DNA of 29,014 bases from UMGS172 sp045637775 (GCA_045637775.1 JAZUAC010000039.1:1-29014); one strand, 5' to 3'. Positions 1 to 7,983 are shown, numbered from the stretch's first letter. Made by a program: numbers and translations. Notes: generated by a model not told the origin, from the letters alone.

Positions 1-424
1 ACTCAACAACAGTCTTGGTCTTGTAGCCTTCAACAGTGAGGGCATCCAGAACGATAAGGGATTCGGTGAGAACCTTATCAGAAAGAGCAGACTTCAATGC
101 AAGCTGCTTTTCCTTCTTGTTGATGGTGAAGTAGTAATCTCTGGGCTTGGGACCGAGAGCGATACCACCATGTCTCCACTGGGGAGCACGGGTAGAACCC
201 TGTCTTGCATGGCCTGTACCCTTCTGTCTCCAGGGCTTCTTGCCGCCGCCGGAAACTTCGGAGCGGGTCAATGTCGACTGTGTGCCCTGACGCTGATTAG
301 CGAGGTAATTCACAACAGCCATGTGCATAACGGCCTCGTTGGGCTCAACACCGAAAACAGCTGCGCTCAATTCGATGTCTGCAACCTTCTTACCGGCCAT
401 ATCCTTAACTGCAACAATAGGCAT
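1..424 (-). CDS. rplD: 50S ribosomal protein L4, partial (C-terminal part outside window)
   Basis: Ribosomal protein L4 binds 23S rRNA early in 50S assembly, and its extended loop lines the exit tunnel. Translation from ATG at 424 begins MPIVAVKDMAGKKVADIELS and contains the diagnostic L4 loop (GGGKKPWRQKGTGHARQGST, then RAPQWRHGG), which identifies it with confidence. About 141 codons are visible and the gene runs off the left edge, so it is cut by the window, not broken. An AAGGAG sequence lies just upstream of the start. It follows rplC by 17 nt, in the standard S10-operon order rpsJ-rplC-rplD. In E. coli L4 represses this operon; whether that holds here is not shown. Confidence 0.97.
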   Translation of the reverse strand, partial: MPIVAVKDMAGKKVADIELSAAVFGVEPNEAVMHMAVVNYLANQRQGTQSTLTRSEVSGGGKKPWRQKGTGHARQGSTRAPQWRHGGIALGPKPRDYYFTINKKEKQLALKSALSDKVLTESLIVLDALTVEGYKTKTVVE

Positions 425-441
425 TTTCCTTCACTCCTTCC

Positions 442-1071
442 TTAAGCTTTAACGCTGTCGAAAACAACTACGATCGAGCCCTTAGGACCGGGAACGGCAC
501 CCTTAACTGCGATGATATTGTTTTCTGCGTCGATCTTGACAACTTCAAGATTCTGAACGGTTACGCGCTCAGCACCGAGGTGACCTGCCATTTTCTTTCC
601 TTTGAAAACTCTGGCGGGGTCGATAACACCAAGGGAACCACCGTGGCGATGAACAGGGCCGGTACCATGAGTCTCTTTGAGTCTCGAGAAGTTCCAACGC
701 TTAATAACGCCTGCGTAGCCTTTACCTTTGCTGGTGCCTCTTACGTCAACCTTGTCGCCCTCTGCGAAAACGTCTGCCTTGATGATGTCGCCTACATTGT
801 AAGCAGAGCAATCATCAAATCTGAACTCGCGGAGAACCTTCTTAGGTGCAACGTCGCCCTTTGCGAAGTGTCCCTTCATGGGCTTGTTAACCTTGTGAGC
901 CTTCAGGTCGCCGAAGCCTACCTGAACTGCCTCGTAGCCGTCGTTTTCAGCGGTCTTCTTCTGGCTGATGGCGCAGGGGCCTGCCTCGATGACCGTTACG
1001 GGAACGACGTTACCGTTTGCGTCAAAAAGCTGGGTCATACCGAGCTTCTTGCCTACGATACCTTTTTGCAT
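442..1071 (-). CDS. rplC: 50S ribosomal protein L3
   Basis: L3 is an early-assembling 50S protein whose extension reaches the peptidyl-transferase centre. The 209-residue product begins MQKGIVGKKLGMTQLFDANG and has the typical L3 core (RGTSKGKGYAGVIKRWNF, then GPVHRHGGSLG and a KGKKMAGHLG motif near residue 160), with the normal family length. A longer reading from a TTG at 1086 is possible, but GGAGG sits about 8 nt before the ATG at 1071, and that TTG lies inside the ribosome site, so 1071 is the start. The gene lies 66 nt after rpsJ and 17 nt before rplD and is co-transcribed with them. Confidence 0.98.
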   Translation of the reverse strand: MQKGIVGKKLGMTQLFDANGNVVPVTVIEAGPCAISQKKTAENDGYEAVQVGFGDLKAHKVNKPMKGHFAKGDVAPKKVLREFRFDDCSAYNVGDIIKADVFAEGDKVDVRGTSKGKGYAGVIKRWNFSRLKETHGTGPVHRHGGSLGVIDPARVFKGKKMAGHLGAERVTVQNLEVVKIDAENNIIAVKGAVPGPKGSIVVVFDSVKA

Positions 1072-1137
1072 CTTTTTTTCCTCCAAATTTGGTTATTGGT
1101 TGACATTTCTGCCAACATGACCTGCTGTGTGCAAAGA

Positions 1138-1449
1138 TCAGAGCTTAATCTCGATCTCAACACCGGCGGGGAGCTCAAGACCTGTCAGAGCCTCAACAGT
1201 TTTGTTGGAAGGTCTGAGAACGTCGATAAGCCTTTTGTGGGTTCTGCTTTCAAACTGCTCACGGCTGTCCTTGTACTTGTGGACTGCGCGAAGGATGGTT
1301 ACGACTTCCTTCTCGGTAGGGAGCGGAACGGGACCTGAAACACGAGCGCCGGTGCGCTTTGCGGTCTCGATGATCTTCTCCGAAGCCTGATCGATAAGAG
1401 CATGGTCGTAGCTCTTCAGTCTGATTCTGATTTTCTCCTTGACTGCCAT
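1138..1449 (-). CDS. rpsJ: 30S ribosomal protein S10
   Basis: S10 is a 30S head protein and, as NusE, a transcription antitermination factor. The product is 103 residues, the usual size, starting MAVKEKIRIRLKSYDHALID and carrying the signatures GPVPLPTEKEVVTILRA and EQFESRTHKRLIDVL. An upstream in-frame extension to 1503 is open, but AGGAGG at about 1461-1466 precedes the ATG at 1449, so the short start is chosen. It is the first gene of the S10 operon on the minus strand, behind a leader of about 275 nt and a strong promoter. Confidence 0.98.
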   Translation of the reverse strand: MAVKEKIRIRLKSYDHALIDQASEKIIETAKRTGARVSGPVPLPTEKEVVTILRAVHKYKDSREQFESRTHKRLIDVLRPSNKTVEALTGLELPAGVEIEIKL

Positions 1450-1724
1450 TATGACTTTCGCCTCCTTGTAAAATTTGGCGGGCAACGCCGCACTTGTCTG
1501 CAATGTTTACATTGTGCCGGGTGTTTCATCCCTGTCCAATATAAAATCCGGATCGAAGCAAACCTTTGCCATCAATCCGGGGCCGACAAACGGCGTCCTG
1601 CTTTGTCGTTACAAAGCACGCAAGATTCTTGTCGCCCGGTTTAAAATCGGACATACTCCGCGGAAATTTCCCAACTCAGAGGTTGGCCACCTCCCGCATC
1701 AACGCATATCTGCACATCACATGC
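1450..1724 (-). promoter_or_regulatory. Long structured 5' leader of the S10 operon
   Basis: The stretch between the rpsJ promoter and rpsJ has no credible gene but many inverted repeats. I see stems at 1671-1675/1682-1686 (5 bp, 6-nt loop), 1600-1606/1611-1617 (7 bp, AACG loop in the RNA), 1548-1553/1575-1580 (6 bp) enclosing 1558-1561/1566-1569, and 1501-1505/1510-1514 (5 bp). None is followed by a clean U-run, so it does not look like simple attenuation. An untranslated leader that binds a ribosomal protein is the natural reading, by analogy with the L4-controlled E. coli S10 leader, but this is inference. Short open frames on either strand here do not resemble proteins. Confidence 0.6.
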
Positions 1725-1730
1725 CTGCAT

Positions 1731-1759
1731 ATTTTAGCACAACACACAGCAAATTGCAA
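1731..1759 (-). promoter_or_regulatory. Sigma-A promoter of the S10 operon
   Basis: On the minus strand TTGCAA (1754-1759) is followed after exactly 17 bp by TAAAAT (1731-1736). This would start transcription near 1724, giving a leader of about 275 nt before rpsJ. It is the best match in the 480-nt gap between rpsJ and the divergent isomerase gene. Confidence 0.7.
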
Positions 1760-1869
1760 GAGTTTTTTTAAAAAATCGGCTATTTTTTATCAGAATTTCA
1801 AAAGTTGCGTGTTTTTGCAATATTTTTTTCGGTAGTTTTAATTTTTATGGCATATCTCACTCGATAATA

Positions 1870-1898
1870 TTGACTTTACGCGCGCGTATATATATAAT
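1870..1898 (+). promoter_or_regulatory. Sigma-A promoter of the sugar isomerase gene
   Basis: TTGACT (1870-1875), 17 bp, TATAAT (1893-1898), in an alternating CG/TA tract. The GTG start of the isomerase gene lies about 30 nt downstream of the -10 box, with GAGGTG between. Confidence 0.75.
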
Positions 1899-1929
1899 GT
1901 AAGAAAAGCATTAAAAACGAGGTGTTTTT

Positions 1930-2820
1930 GTGAGTAAAAAAGTCGGTTTGTCAATCTTTCAATTCCAGCGCATGTATGGTGATATTGGTGCGCTTGACAA
2001 AGCAAAAGAATTGGGTTTTGATTCGGTTGACTTCAACCTTGATGCACGAGACTACCGTCGCGAGGGGGACAAATACTCTTGGTCAGACGAAGAAATTTTT
2101 AAATATTACTCCGAAATAGGCCTCCACGCCAAGGAAATTGGCATTGAAATTTCACAAACCCACGGCCGTTTGAAGGGTTTTCAGCTTGATGAAGAGGAAA
2201 ACAAGGCTGTTTTGAAAAACGCCCGTCTTGACTGTATGGTTACCGCCGCGTTAGGCGCACCCGTAACCGTAATGCACAGTGTCACAACCTGCCATGTGGG
2301 TCCCGACTTCCCTGCCGAAGAAATCCGACAGATGAATTTTGAAATGTTTTCAAACATTCTTCCTTTCGCGAAAGAGTTTAATGTCAATGTTGCGCTTGAG
2401 ACCTTTGGCGATGCACCGAATTACGGTTGCTGCGACTTTTTCGGTAACCCCCAAGAGCTTTTCGACTGCTATATGCGTTTGCGCAACGAAACACCTTATG
2501 CCGACTATGTTTCACTTTGCGTTGACACAGGTCATTGCAACAAAGCAAGCCGTTTTGGACACGCAAAACCTGCTGATGTCATCCGTATGTTCAAGGGTCA
2601 CATCTCTACCCTGCACCTGAATGACAATGACACGCTGACCGACCAACACAAGCCTCCCAGAACAGGCTGCATCAAGTGGAATGATGTAATGGCCGCTTTG
2701 GACGAGGTTGGTTACAACGGCGCTTACAATACGGAACTCAATCTTGAGTGTTTCGGCAAAAACCTTTGTGTTGACGCCGCCGCCTTGTCGGTCAAAATAA
2801 TGCGTGATTTATTAAAGTAA
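1930..2820 (+). CDS. Sugar phosphate isomerase/epimerase-like TIM-barrel protein
   Basis: A 296-residue protein of the xylose-isomerase-like TIM-barrel superfamily (AP endonuclease 2 type), whose members isomerise or epimerise sugars and cyclitols with a divalent metal. Visible features fit this: ALETFGDAPNYGC near residue 155 (metal ligand candidate E157), CVDTGHCNKA (D199, H202), STLHLNDND (H229) and YNTELNLE (E269). The length is typical. The start is GTG at 1930, chosen because GAGGTG lies just upstream. It stands alone, with its own promoter and a terminator right after the stop. The substrate cannot be read from sequence; sugar, inositol or hydroxypyruvate-type substrates are all possible. 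Confidence 0.85.
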   Translation: MSKKVGLSIFQFQRMYGDIGALDKAKELGFDSVDFNLDARDYRREGDKYSWSDEEIFKYYSEIGLHAKEIGIEISQTHGRLKGFQLDEEENKAVLKNARLDCMVTAALGAPVTVMHSVTTCHVGPDFPAEEIRQMNFEMFSNILPFAKEFNVNVALETFGDAPNYGCCDFFGNPQELFDCYMRLRNETPYADYVSLCVDTGHCNKASRFGHAKPADVIRMFKGHISTLHLNDNDTLTDQHKPPRTGCIKWNDVMAALDEVGYNGAYNTELNLECFGKNLCVDAAALSVKIMRDLLK

Positions 2821-2825
2821 AAAAC

Positions 2826-2859
2826 AAACTCCTTGATACTAAACGGTATCAAGGAGTTT
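2826..2859. terminator. Bidirectional intrinsic terminator between convergent genes
   Basis: Arms 2826-2839 and 2846-2859 form a perfect 14-bp stem with a 6-nt loop. T-rich sequence follows on both strands, so it can end both the isomerase transcript (plus) and the Ser-rich protein transcript (minus). Confidence 0.9.
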
Positions 2860-2869
2860 TTGTTATCGT

Positions 2870-3631
2870 TTATTTACGGCGGTGAGGCTTATCTGCATTC
2901 GAGGATTTTGTGCTTCTGCGAGTTGCACCCTCGGGCTTGGGATATTTCTTTTTAAACAAAATATTAACCACTATAAGAGCTGCAATACAAAGTACAGAAA
3001 TCGATGCAAATATCCAGAAAAACCATCTCAAAGGTGCTGACAAGAAATCTGTCTCAACCTTATAAGGATCAAGAATTTCCTCATCTTCAACATATTCGCT
3101 TGATATCAGTATTGCGTTTTCCTCTTCATCGATCTGCTCTTCGGGAAGGCTTGTTATATTGGTGCTGGCATTGTTTGAAGCCAACTGCGAAGAATCTTGC
3201 TCAATAAAAGTGTTGCCACCGTTGCCACCGTTGCTGTAAATAGGCTTAGAAGGTTTAGACGATGTATTCTCACTCGAATTGTTATCGGTGCTAGAATTCG
3301 AATCGGTATCACCGCTTGTCTGCTGTTCCGAATTATTCTCGCCGTCCGAAGACGAATCATTTGAACCGGTTATTTCAGAACTGATACCAGACTCTGAGTC
3401 TAGAACGTCCGAGCCCGTGGATTCAGTTTCAGAAGAACCGGACTGATCCTCAGAGCCAACCGTGCCCGATACCGTTTCAGAACTGCTGTTAACCGTCTGC
3501 GAAGAGCTCGGTTCCACAGGATTGGAGGCTCCGCCGTCAGAATCACCCGTTGCAGAGACGGTAACAACCATCATAAGTGCTAATATCATACAAAGTACAA
3601 CAGTAAACGATACTGTTATTCTTTTATTCAT
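2870..3631 (-). CDS. Ser/Thr-rich secreted protein with C-terminal membrane anchor, unknown function
   Basis: I do not recognise a family. The 253-residue product starts MNKRITVSFTVVLCMILALM, a clear signal peptide. A low-complexity stretch of about 120 residues rich in Ser, Thr, Asn, Gly, Asp and Glu follows, then an acidic segment, one membrane span near the C-terminus (WFFWIFASISVLCIAALIVV) and a basic tail rich in Lys and Arg. This predicts an outside-facing, possibly glycosylated stalk held by one helix with a cytoplasmic tail; there is no LPXTG sorting signal. A start at 3640 leaves only 2 nt after AAGGA, so the ATG at 3631 (10 nt spacing) is preferred. It lies 36 nt after proS with no terminator between, so it is probably co-transcribed. 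Confidence 0.75.
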   Translation of the reverse strand: MNKRITVSFTVVLCMILALMMVVTVSATGDSDGGASNPVEPSSSQTVNSSSETVSGTVGSEDQSGSSETESTGSDVLDSESGISSEITGSNDSSSDGENNSEQQTSGDTDSNSSTDNNSSENTSSKPSKPIYSNGGNGGNTFIEQDSSQLASNNASTNITSLPEEQIDEEENAILISSEYVEDEEILDPYKVETDFLSAPLRWFFWIFASISVLCIAALIVVNILFKKKYPKPEGATRRSTKSSNADKPHRRK

Positions 3632-3667
3632 TATACTCATATCCTTTTTAATAAATATTATGCAATA

Positions 3668-5116
3668 TCAATATGCCTTGCCCCAGTAAACAAGCTTCTT
3701 GGCAGGCTTGCCACAGCAGACGCACTTACCTTCGATATTGTCCTGCTGACCCAAAGGCATGCAGCGAGAGGTTACACCTGCAACCTCTTTAAGCTTGTCT
3801 TCACACTCGCGGTCCATACACCACAAAGCCTTGATGAAACCGGGCTTGTTGTCAGCAGTTTCTTTCATCTCGTCAAGGTTTTCGGCAACATAGGTCATAT
3901 TCTCACGGCGTTCAAGAGCCTTTTGGAACATGGAGGCCGAAATATCCTCAAGCAGCTTTTCTATTGTTTCCTCGATACCGTCGAGCGATACAAAAATCTT
4001 TTCGGCAGTGTCACGACGAACGAGAACACACTGATTCTTTTCAATATCCTTGGGACCAAGCTCAAGACGAACGGGAACACCCTTCATCTCATACTCGGAG
4101 AACTTCCAACCGGGAGACTGCTCGCTGACATCGATGCCAACTCTGAACTTCTTGCGGAGGTTCTCATAAACCTCGCAAGCCTTGTCGATAACGCCTTCCT
4201 TATGCTGGGCAATGGGAACAACCATTACCTGCTTGGGAGCAACTGCGGGAGGCAGAATAAGACCGTTATCGTCACCATGGGACATGATAACAGCACCGAT
4301 AAGACGGGTGGTCATACCCCAAGATGTCTGATGCGGAGTTGCAAGCTTGTTGTCCTTATCGGCATAGGTGATACCGAATGCCTTAGCAAAACCATCACCA
4401 AAGAAGTGTGATGTACCACTCTGCAAAGCCTTACCGTCGTGCATCAAAGCCTCGATAGTATAGGTCTCAACAGCGCCTGCAAAACGCTCCTTCTCGGTCT
4501 TGATGCCCTTAACAACAGGGATACAGAGATACTTTTCGCAGAACTCAGCATAAACATCAAGCATTTTGACGGTTTCGGCCTGAGCTTCCTCTGCGGTGGC
4601 GTGTATGGTGTGACCCTCCTGCCACAAGAACTCTCTTGAACGCAAGAAAGGACGGGTTGTCTTTTCCCAACGGACAACCGATACCCACTGATTGTAAAGC
4701 TTGGGAAGGTCACGCCAAGAGTGAATTATGTTCTTATAATGATCGCAGAAAAGAGTCTCGGAAGTGGGACGGACGCAAAGGCGTTCCTCCAACTTTTCAG
4801 AACCGCCGTGGGTTACCCAAGCAACCTCGGGAGCAAAGCCCTCAACATGGTCCTTTTCCTTCTGCAAAAGGCTTTCAGGGATAAACATGGGCATGCAAAC
4901 ATTTTCATGACCGGTTTCTTTAAACATACCGTCCAAAATGCGCTGGATGTTTTCCCAAATAGCATAGCCGTAAGGTCTTATAACCATACAACCCTTAACA
5001 CTTGTGTAGTCGATAAGCTCGGACTTAATGCACACATCGGTGTACCATTGCGCAAAATCGTCCTCCATCGAAGTAATCTCTTTAACCAACTTTTCTTTAG
5101 CCACTTCATTCACCAT
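3668..5116 (-). CDS. proS: Prolyl-tRNA synthetase (archaeal/eukaryotic-type, ProS type 3)
   Basis: Charges tRNA-Pro with proline in the cytoplasm. The 482-residue protein has the class II core: motif 2 around RWEKTTRPFLRSREFLWQEG with the following HTIHATAEEA, motif 3 around MTTRLIGAVIMSHGDDNG, then an anticodon-binding domain and a C-terminal zinc-type domain with a Cys cluster (WCMDREC, SRCMPLG, CVCCGK) ending in Tyr. There is no bacterial editing insertion, as expected for type 3. An ATG at 5146 is also in frame, but the promoter -10 box at 5160-5165 would put the RNA start only about 7 nt before it; the ATG at 5116 gives a usable leader. Neither has a clear ribosome site, so the start is the weak point. 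Confidence 0.95.
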   Translation of the reverse strand: MVNEVAKEKLVKEITSMEDDFAQWYTDVCIKSELIDYTSVKGCMVIRPYGYAIWENIQRILDGMFKETGHENVCMPMFIPESLLQKEKDHVEGFAPEVAWVTHGGSEKLEERLCVRPTSETLFCDHYKNIIHSWRDLPKLYNQWVSVVRWEKTTRPFLRSREFLWQEGHTIHATAEEAQAETVKMLDVYAEFCEKYLCIPVVKGIKTEKERFAGAVETYTIEALMHDGKALQSGTSHFFGDGFAKAFGITYADKDNKLATPHQTSWGMTTRLIGAVIMSHGDDNGLILPPAVAPKQVMVVPIAQHKEGVIDKACEVYENLRKKFRVGIDVSEQSPGWKFSEYEMKGVPVRLELGPKDIEKNQCVLVRRDTAEKIFVSLDGIEETIEKLLEDISASMFQKALERRENMTYVAENLDEMKETADNKPGFIKALWCMDRECEDKLKEVAGVTSRCMPLGQQDNIEGKCVCCGKPAKKLVYWGKAY

Positions 5117-5159
5117 TTTCAATAAAGTATTTATTTTAATTAGCATTTAAATTTAGAAT

Positions 5160-5188
5160 ATTATACTCCATCTTTTCCTTTTTTTCAA
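5160..5188 (-). promoter_or_regulatory. Sigma-A promoter of proS
   Basis: On the minus strand TTGAAA (5183-5188), 17 bp, TATAAT (5160-5165). It places the RNA start near 5153 and so argues against the longer proS reading from 5146. Confidence 0.78.
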
Positions 5189-5244
5189 TAGCAATTTTTG
5201 AAAGTTATAAAACATTTTGTAAACAAATACGCAAATTATTAAAC

Positions 5245-5287
5245 AGCAAAAAACTGCAAGCCTGCCGAAACGGTTAGCTTGCAGTTT
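5245..5287 (-). terminator. Intrinsic terminator of the serpin gene
   Basis: Arms 5277-5287 and 5251-5261 pair perfectly over 11 bp with a 15-nt loop. Read on the minus strand, a run of six U follows. It lies about 45 nt after the serpin stop and isolates it from proS. Confidence 0.88.
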
Positions 5288-5332
5288 CTGTTTGGGTATT
5301 GTTTGTCAGAGCAAAGACTGAACACTATATCG

Positions 5333-6598
5333 TTATTCACCAATATCGGTAACTACGCCCATAAAAATCGGGAGTTCGGAAGTAGTATCAACTATCATAT
5401 AAACGAACGGGCGGTTGAAAAATATCTCTCTACTGTAGCTTCCCACTCCCAACGCACCGCTAGCAAATGTTGCCGCACTTGCTTTTGTACCTTCTTCATT
5501 TACCGATATATAAGTTTTTTGCTTGAATTCGGTAATTGTTAAACCATCATCGGAAATTCCCGAAAGCTCTGCCTTTTGCACATCAAAAACATTTTTTATT
5601 CCCGTATTTTTAAGTTCTTCAACAAACGACGTCTCAAACTCATACTCGTACTTTGGAAAATACATTTTTTCTCTGCTACTATAGCTACCGCTGCTCAACA
5701 GTTTCCGTAAACTTTCCTCATTCAACTTTTCCAAATGAGAATTAAAATCATAATCCTCTTTATTAACTGTTTCTTCGTATGGAATTACAGCTATAAACTT
5801 ATATTTTTCGCCCGCATAACTTTTCTCAAAGCCATGTCCCCAATCACACCTTAAATACTGTTCTGTTGATTCCATCAGTTTGACAGCACGCTTATTTCCG
5901 TCAATGGCAGTAAATTCGCTATCTTTAACATCCGAATCCGAATATACCTTTTCCCACCTTGCATCAAACAATATCGTGTTTATAATAAGAATTTTAAGAT
6001 TTGGATCAAGCTCATCAAACATTTTATCAATAGTACCGTCGGTGTTTTGATTTACCCAATTGTTTATGTCTTGCAAAGCTTTATCATCAAAATTCTGCCT
6101 GTAGGCAGATATGCCGTAATAATCCTTATTAGTCTGTAAAAAAGGTTGTTTAACATTCAAGCCGTTAAACCAGACAGCACTGGCATTTTTGAATTTATAA
6201 TTTTCTCCTGAGGTCAAGTTGAAAGTATAACCGCGCATATACTTGTTATACTCGTTTATGCTCATTCCGTCAGCGAGAACGTTCTCTATTTCTTTTAAGG
6301 TATCCCCTTTAGTGCCGTTTGCAAGCATACCCAAAACATTGGCAGTAGACAAGGGTGAAATCAAAATATTACCGTTTTTATTACTTTTGGCGGTCGATTT
6401 CAAAAGTTCAACCGAAAAAGAAAAATACGAGTTAATAAAATCTTCGTTGGGCTGCAGAATCTCTGCCGACGGAGTAACGCCTGCCATTAGATCTGCATCC
6501 TGCACAACACTTTCGGAATCACATCCCGAAAGAATTATAGTGGGAGACAAAATCAAAAACATACACAGCAGTACAAATAAAAATTTTTGATTTCTCAA
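5333..6598 (-). CDS. Lipoprotein serpin (serine/cysteine protease inhibitor)
   Basis: Serpins trap proteases by a suicide mechanism in which the cleaved reactive loop inserts into a beta-sheet. The 421-residue product starts with a lipoprotein signal (lipobox LSGC, Cys26) and then a full serpin domain: FSFSVELLKS, NILISPLSTANVLGMLANGTKG, an INTILFDARWEKVY strand, and the C-terminal FNRPFVYMIVDTTSELPIFMG. The hinge EEGTKASAAT has the Gly and small residues of inhibitory serpins; the loop after it (FASGALGVGSYS) holds small residues, with P1 near Gly-Val by comparison with antitrypsin. The start is TTG at 6598, 7 nt after AGGGG; no ATG fits. The region is AT-richer than the aro genes. It follows another lipoprotein gene and may protect the surface from host or rival proteases. 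Confidence 0.93.
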   Translation of the reverse strand: MRNQKFLFVLLCMFLILSPTIILSGCDSESVVQDADLMAGVTPSAEILQPNEDFINSYFSFSVELLKSTAKSNKNGNILISPLSTANVLGMLANGTKGDTLKEIENVLADGMSINEYNKYMRGYTFNLTSGENYKFKNASAVWFNGLNVKQPFLQTNKDYYGISAYRQNFDDKALQDINNWVNQNTDGTIDKMFDELDPNLKILIINTILFDARWEKVYSDSDVKDSEFTAIDGNKRAVKLMESTEQYLRCDWGHGFEKSYAGEKYKFIAVIPYEETVNKEDYDFNSHLEKLNEESLRKLLSSGSYSSREKMYFPKYEYEFETSFVEELKNTGIKNVFDVQKAELSGISDDGLTITEFKQKTYISVNEEGTKASAATFASGALGVGSYSREIFFNRPFVYMIVDTTSELPIFMGVVTDIGE

Positions 6599-6705
6599 AC
6601 TATCAACCCCTTTTTAATGGAGATACTGGTAACCGTCACCATAGCAGATGAAGAAGTTATCATAACGCGAGGGGACTATCCCTGTCTTTTTCACTTGCAT
6701 TTATG

Positions 6706-7659
6706 TTACTGCGCCGCATTAAAAACCTTGACATACAAACTGTCTTGCTGATTCATTTTTTCACCATAAGATAGGTCTATAGCGATGTATATCCCACCGT
6801 AGATATCAGATGCCAACCTACAATTATAGATTTCAGCATAGTCAATTTTCAGCTCATCTATTTTGTTATACAACACCGTTTTTGCTTTGTCCAGGCCCTC
6901 TTTTGTTAATGATTTTTCTACAGATGAATACTTTCCATAATTCTTACCATTATATCCAACTATTGTCTTGTTTTGATTTACTATTACTGATAAAACATCG
7001 TCTGTGCTATAGCCTAAAATATCTCTTCTGTATGTCACAAAATAGTTAATCGCAACGCCCTCTTGAGGATAACTTATGTCTATCAAGGTGTATTTATCTA
7101 ATTCATCTTTCGGAATCATTGTCAAAAGGAACTCCTGAGATATACTTTTTAATTCATTTTCAGATAAATATTCAGCATTTACATCCCACCGCTCATAATC
7201 ATCAGAAAACCTATATAGGAATCCTATTGTATCTGTACCGTTAAGATATTGTACGTCTATTTCATCGTTGGTGTTGTTATCAGTAAATACATATCTATCA
7301 AATCGACGATTAAAGTTGCTCATTGCCACCTTATCCGAAGTGATTTCACTTCGGGTATACTCCCCGATGTAATTCACATCAAAAAACTGTAGTTTCTTTT
7401 CTGACAATGTTTCAACTTTGATTTTACAACTTCCCGAAAAATCTATACCTTGTTCCGTAGCACTTTTTTTGAAATGTACAGTTGCCGCGTTTGCAGGCGT
7501 TTGAAAGGCAGTATCCATAATTTTATCGGTTTTTATATACACCTCAAGACTATCCGGTGATGTATTATTCTGATTTGCAATCTCCTGCTCACTATTTGTT
7601 CCGCAAGCGGCAAAGACAAACATCAAGATAATTGTAAAATATAATGCAATTTTTTTCAT
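6706..7659 (-). CDS. Lipoprotein of unknown function
   Basis: A 317-residue protein starting MKKIALYFTIILMFVFAACG, a classic lipoprotein signal with the lipidated Cys at 19. I do not recognise the mature part. It is acidic, mixed alpha/beta, with many Tyr and Asp residues; the C-terminal 70 residues (SLTKEGLDKAKTVLYNKIDE onward) look like a small PepSY/YcdB-type unit, but only weakly. A longer frame to 7740 is open; GAGGTG 7 nt before the ATG at 7659 and the signal peptide decide the start. It lies 107 nt before the serpin on the same strand, with no convincing terminator between, so the two may share a transcript and act together at the cell surface. Confidence 0.75.
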   Translation of the reverse strand: MKKIALYFTIILMFVFAACGTNSEQEIANQNNTSPDSLEVYIKTDKIMDTAFQTPANAATVHFKKSATEQGIDFSGSCKIKVETLSEKKLQFFDVNYIGEYTRSEITSDKVAMSNFNRRFDRYVFTDNNTNDEIDVQYLNGTDTIGFLYRFSDDYERWDVNAEYLSENELKSISQEFLLTMIPKDELDKYTLIDISYPQEGVAINYFVTYRRDILGYSTDDVLSVIVNQNKTIVGYNGKNYGKYSSVEKSLTKEGLDKAKTVLYNKIDELKIDYAEIYNCRLASDIYGGIYIAIDLSYGEKMNQQDSLYVKVFNAAQ

Positions 7660-7794
7660 AGGTTTCACCTCATCAATATTCAAACAATTGCGTTCCGTCA
7701 CCGTTGTCGGGTTGCTCTGAAAGAGTGACATCCTCGACAACTGTCTAGGGTGTCACCCCTTTATTTAAATTACACACACTTACTCTATAATCAT

Positions 7795-7800
7795 ATTATA
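7795..7800 (-). promoter_or_regulatory. Probable -10 box for the lipoprotein/serpin genes
   Basis: TATAAT on the minus strand, 135 nt before the lipoprotein start, with only an AT-rich, non-consensus -35 region. The sequence from 7660 to this box holds no gene. Tentative. Confidence 0.4.
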
Positions 7801-7897
7801 CCATGATAAACGTAAAATTTAAATTGACTTATTACACATATCAATATGGTGACGTTTATGCATAAATGAGAATTTGACTCTTCAATCCAAAAAGCTC

Positions 7898-7926
7898 TTG
7901 TAAAACTGCGTGTTATGTGATATAAT
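7898..7926 (+). promoter_or_regulatory. Consensus-like promoter facing the acpP 3' end
   Basis: TTGTAA (7898-7903), 17 bp, TATAAT (7921-7926) on the plus strand. No plus-strand gene follows; about 20 nt on comes the acpP terminator hairpin, which also has a T-run in this direction. It would give either a very short RNA or an antisense to acpP. It may be a chance match. Confidence 0.35.
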
Positions 7927-7945
7927 CGGTATGTGTTGATGATAA

Positions 7946-7983
7946 AAAACAGCGCAGCCAACCGAAATTCGCTGCGCTGTTTT
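7946..7983. terminator. Intrinsic terminator of acpP (works both ways)
   Basis: Perfect 13-bp stem, 7946-7958 with 7971-7983, 12-nt loop. On the minus strand U's follow directly, ending the acpP transcript 20 nt after its stop codon. The plus strand also has T's after the hairpin. Confidence 0.9.

Noticed and set aside
580..1338. Long plus-strand open frame (252 codons) opposite rplC and rpsJ
   Set aside because: It lies antisense to two certain ribosomal protein genes, resembles no protein family and has no ribosome site; such frames arise from the codon bias of the real genes.
1475..1835. Plus-strand open frames in the S10 leader region
   Set aside because: Low-complexity, non-conserved-looking translations without ribosome sites; the region is better explained as the leader and promoter of rpsJ.
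6640..6690. Small inverted repeat (GGGGACTATCCC) between the two lipoprotein genes, possible mobile-element end
   Set aside because: Only four or five paired bases, no partner copy and no transposase or target duplication were seen.
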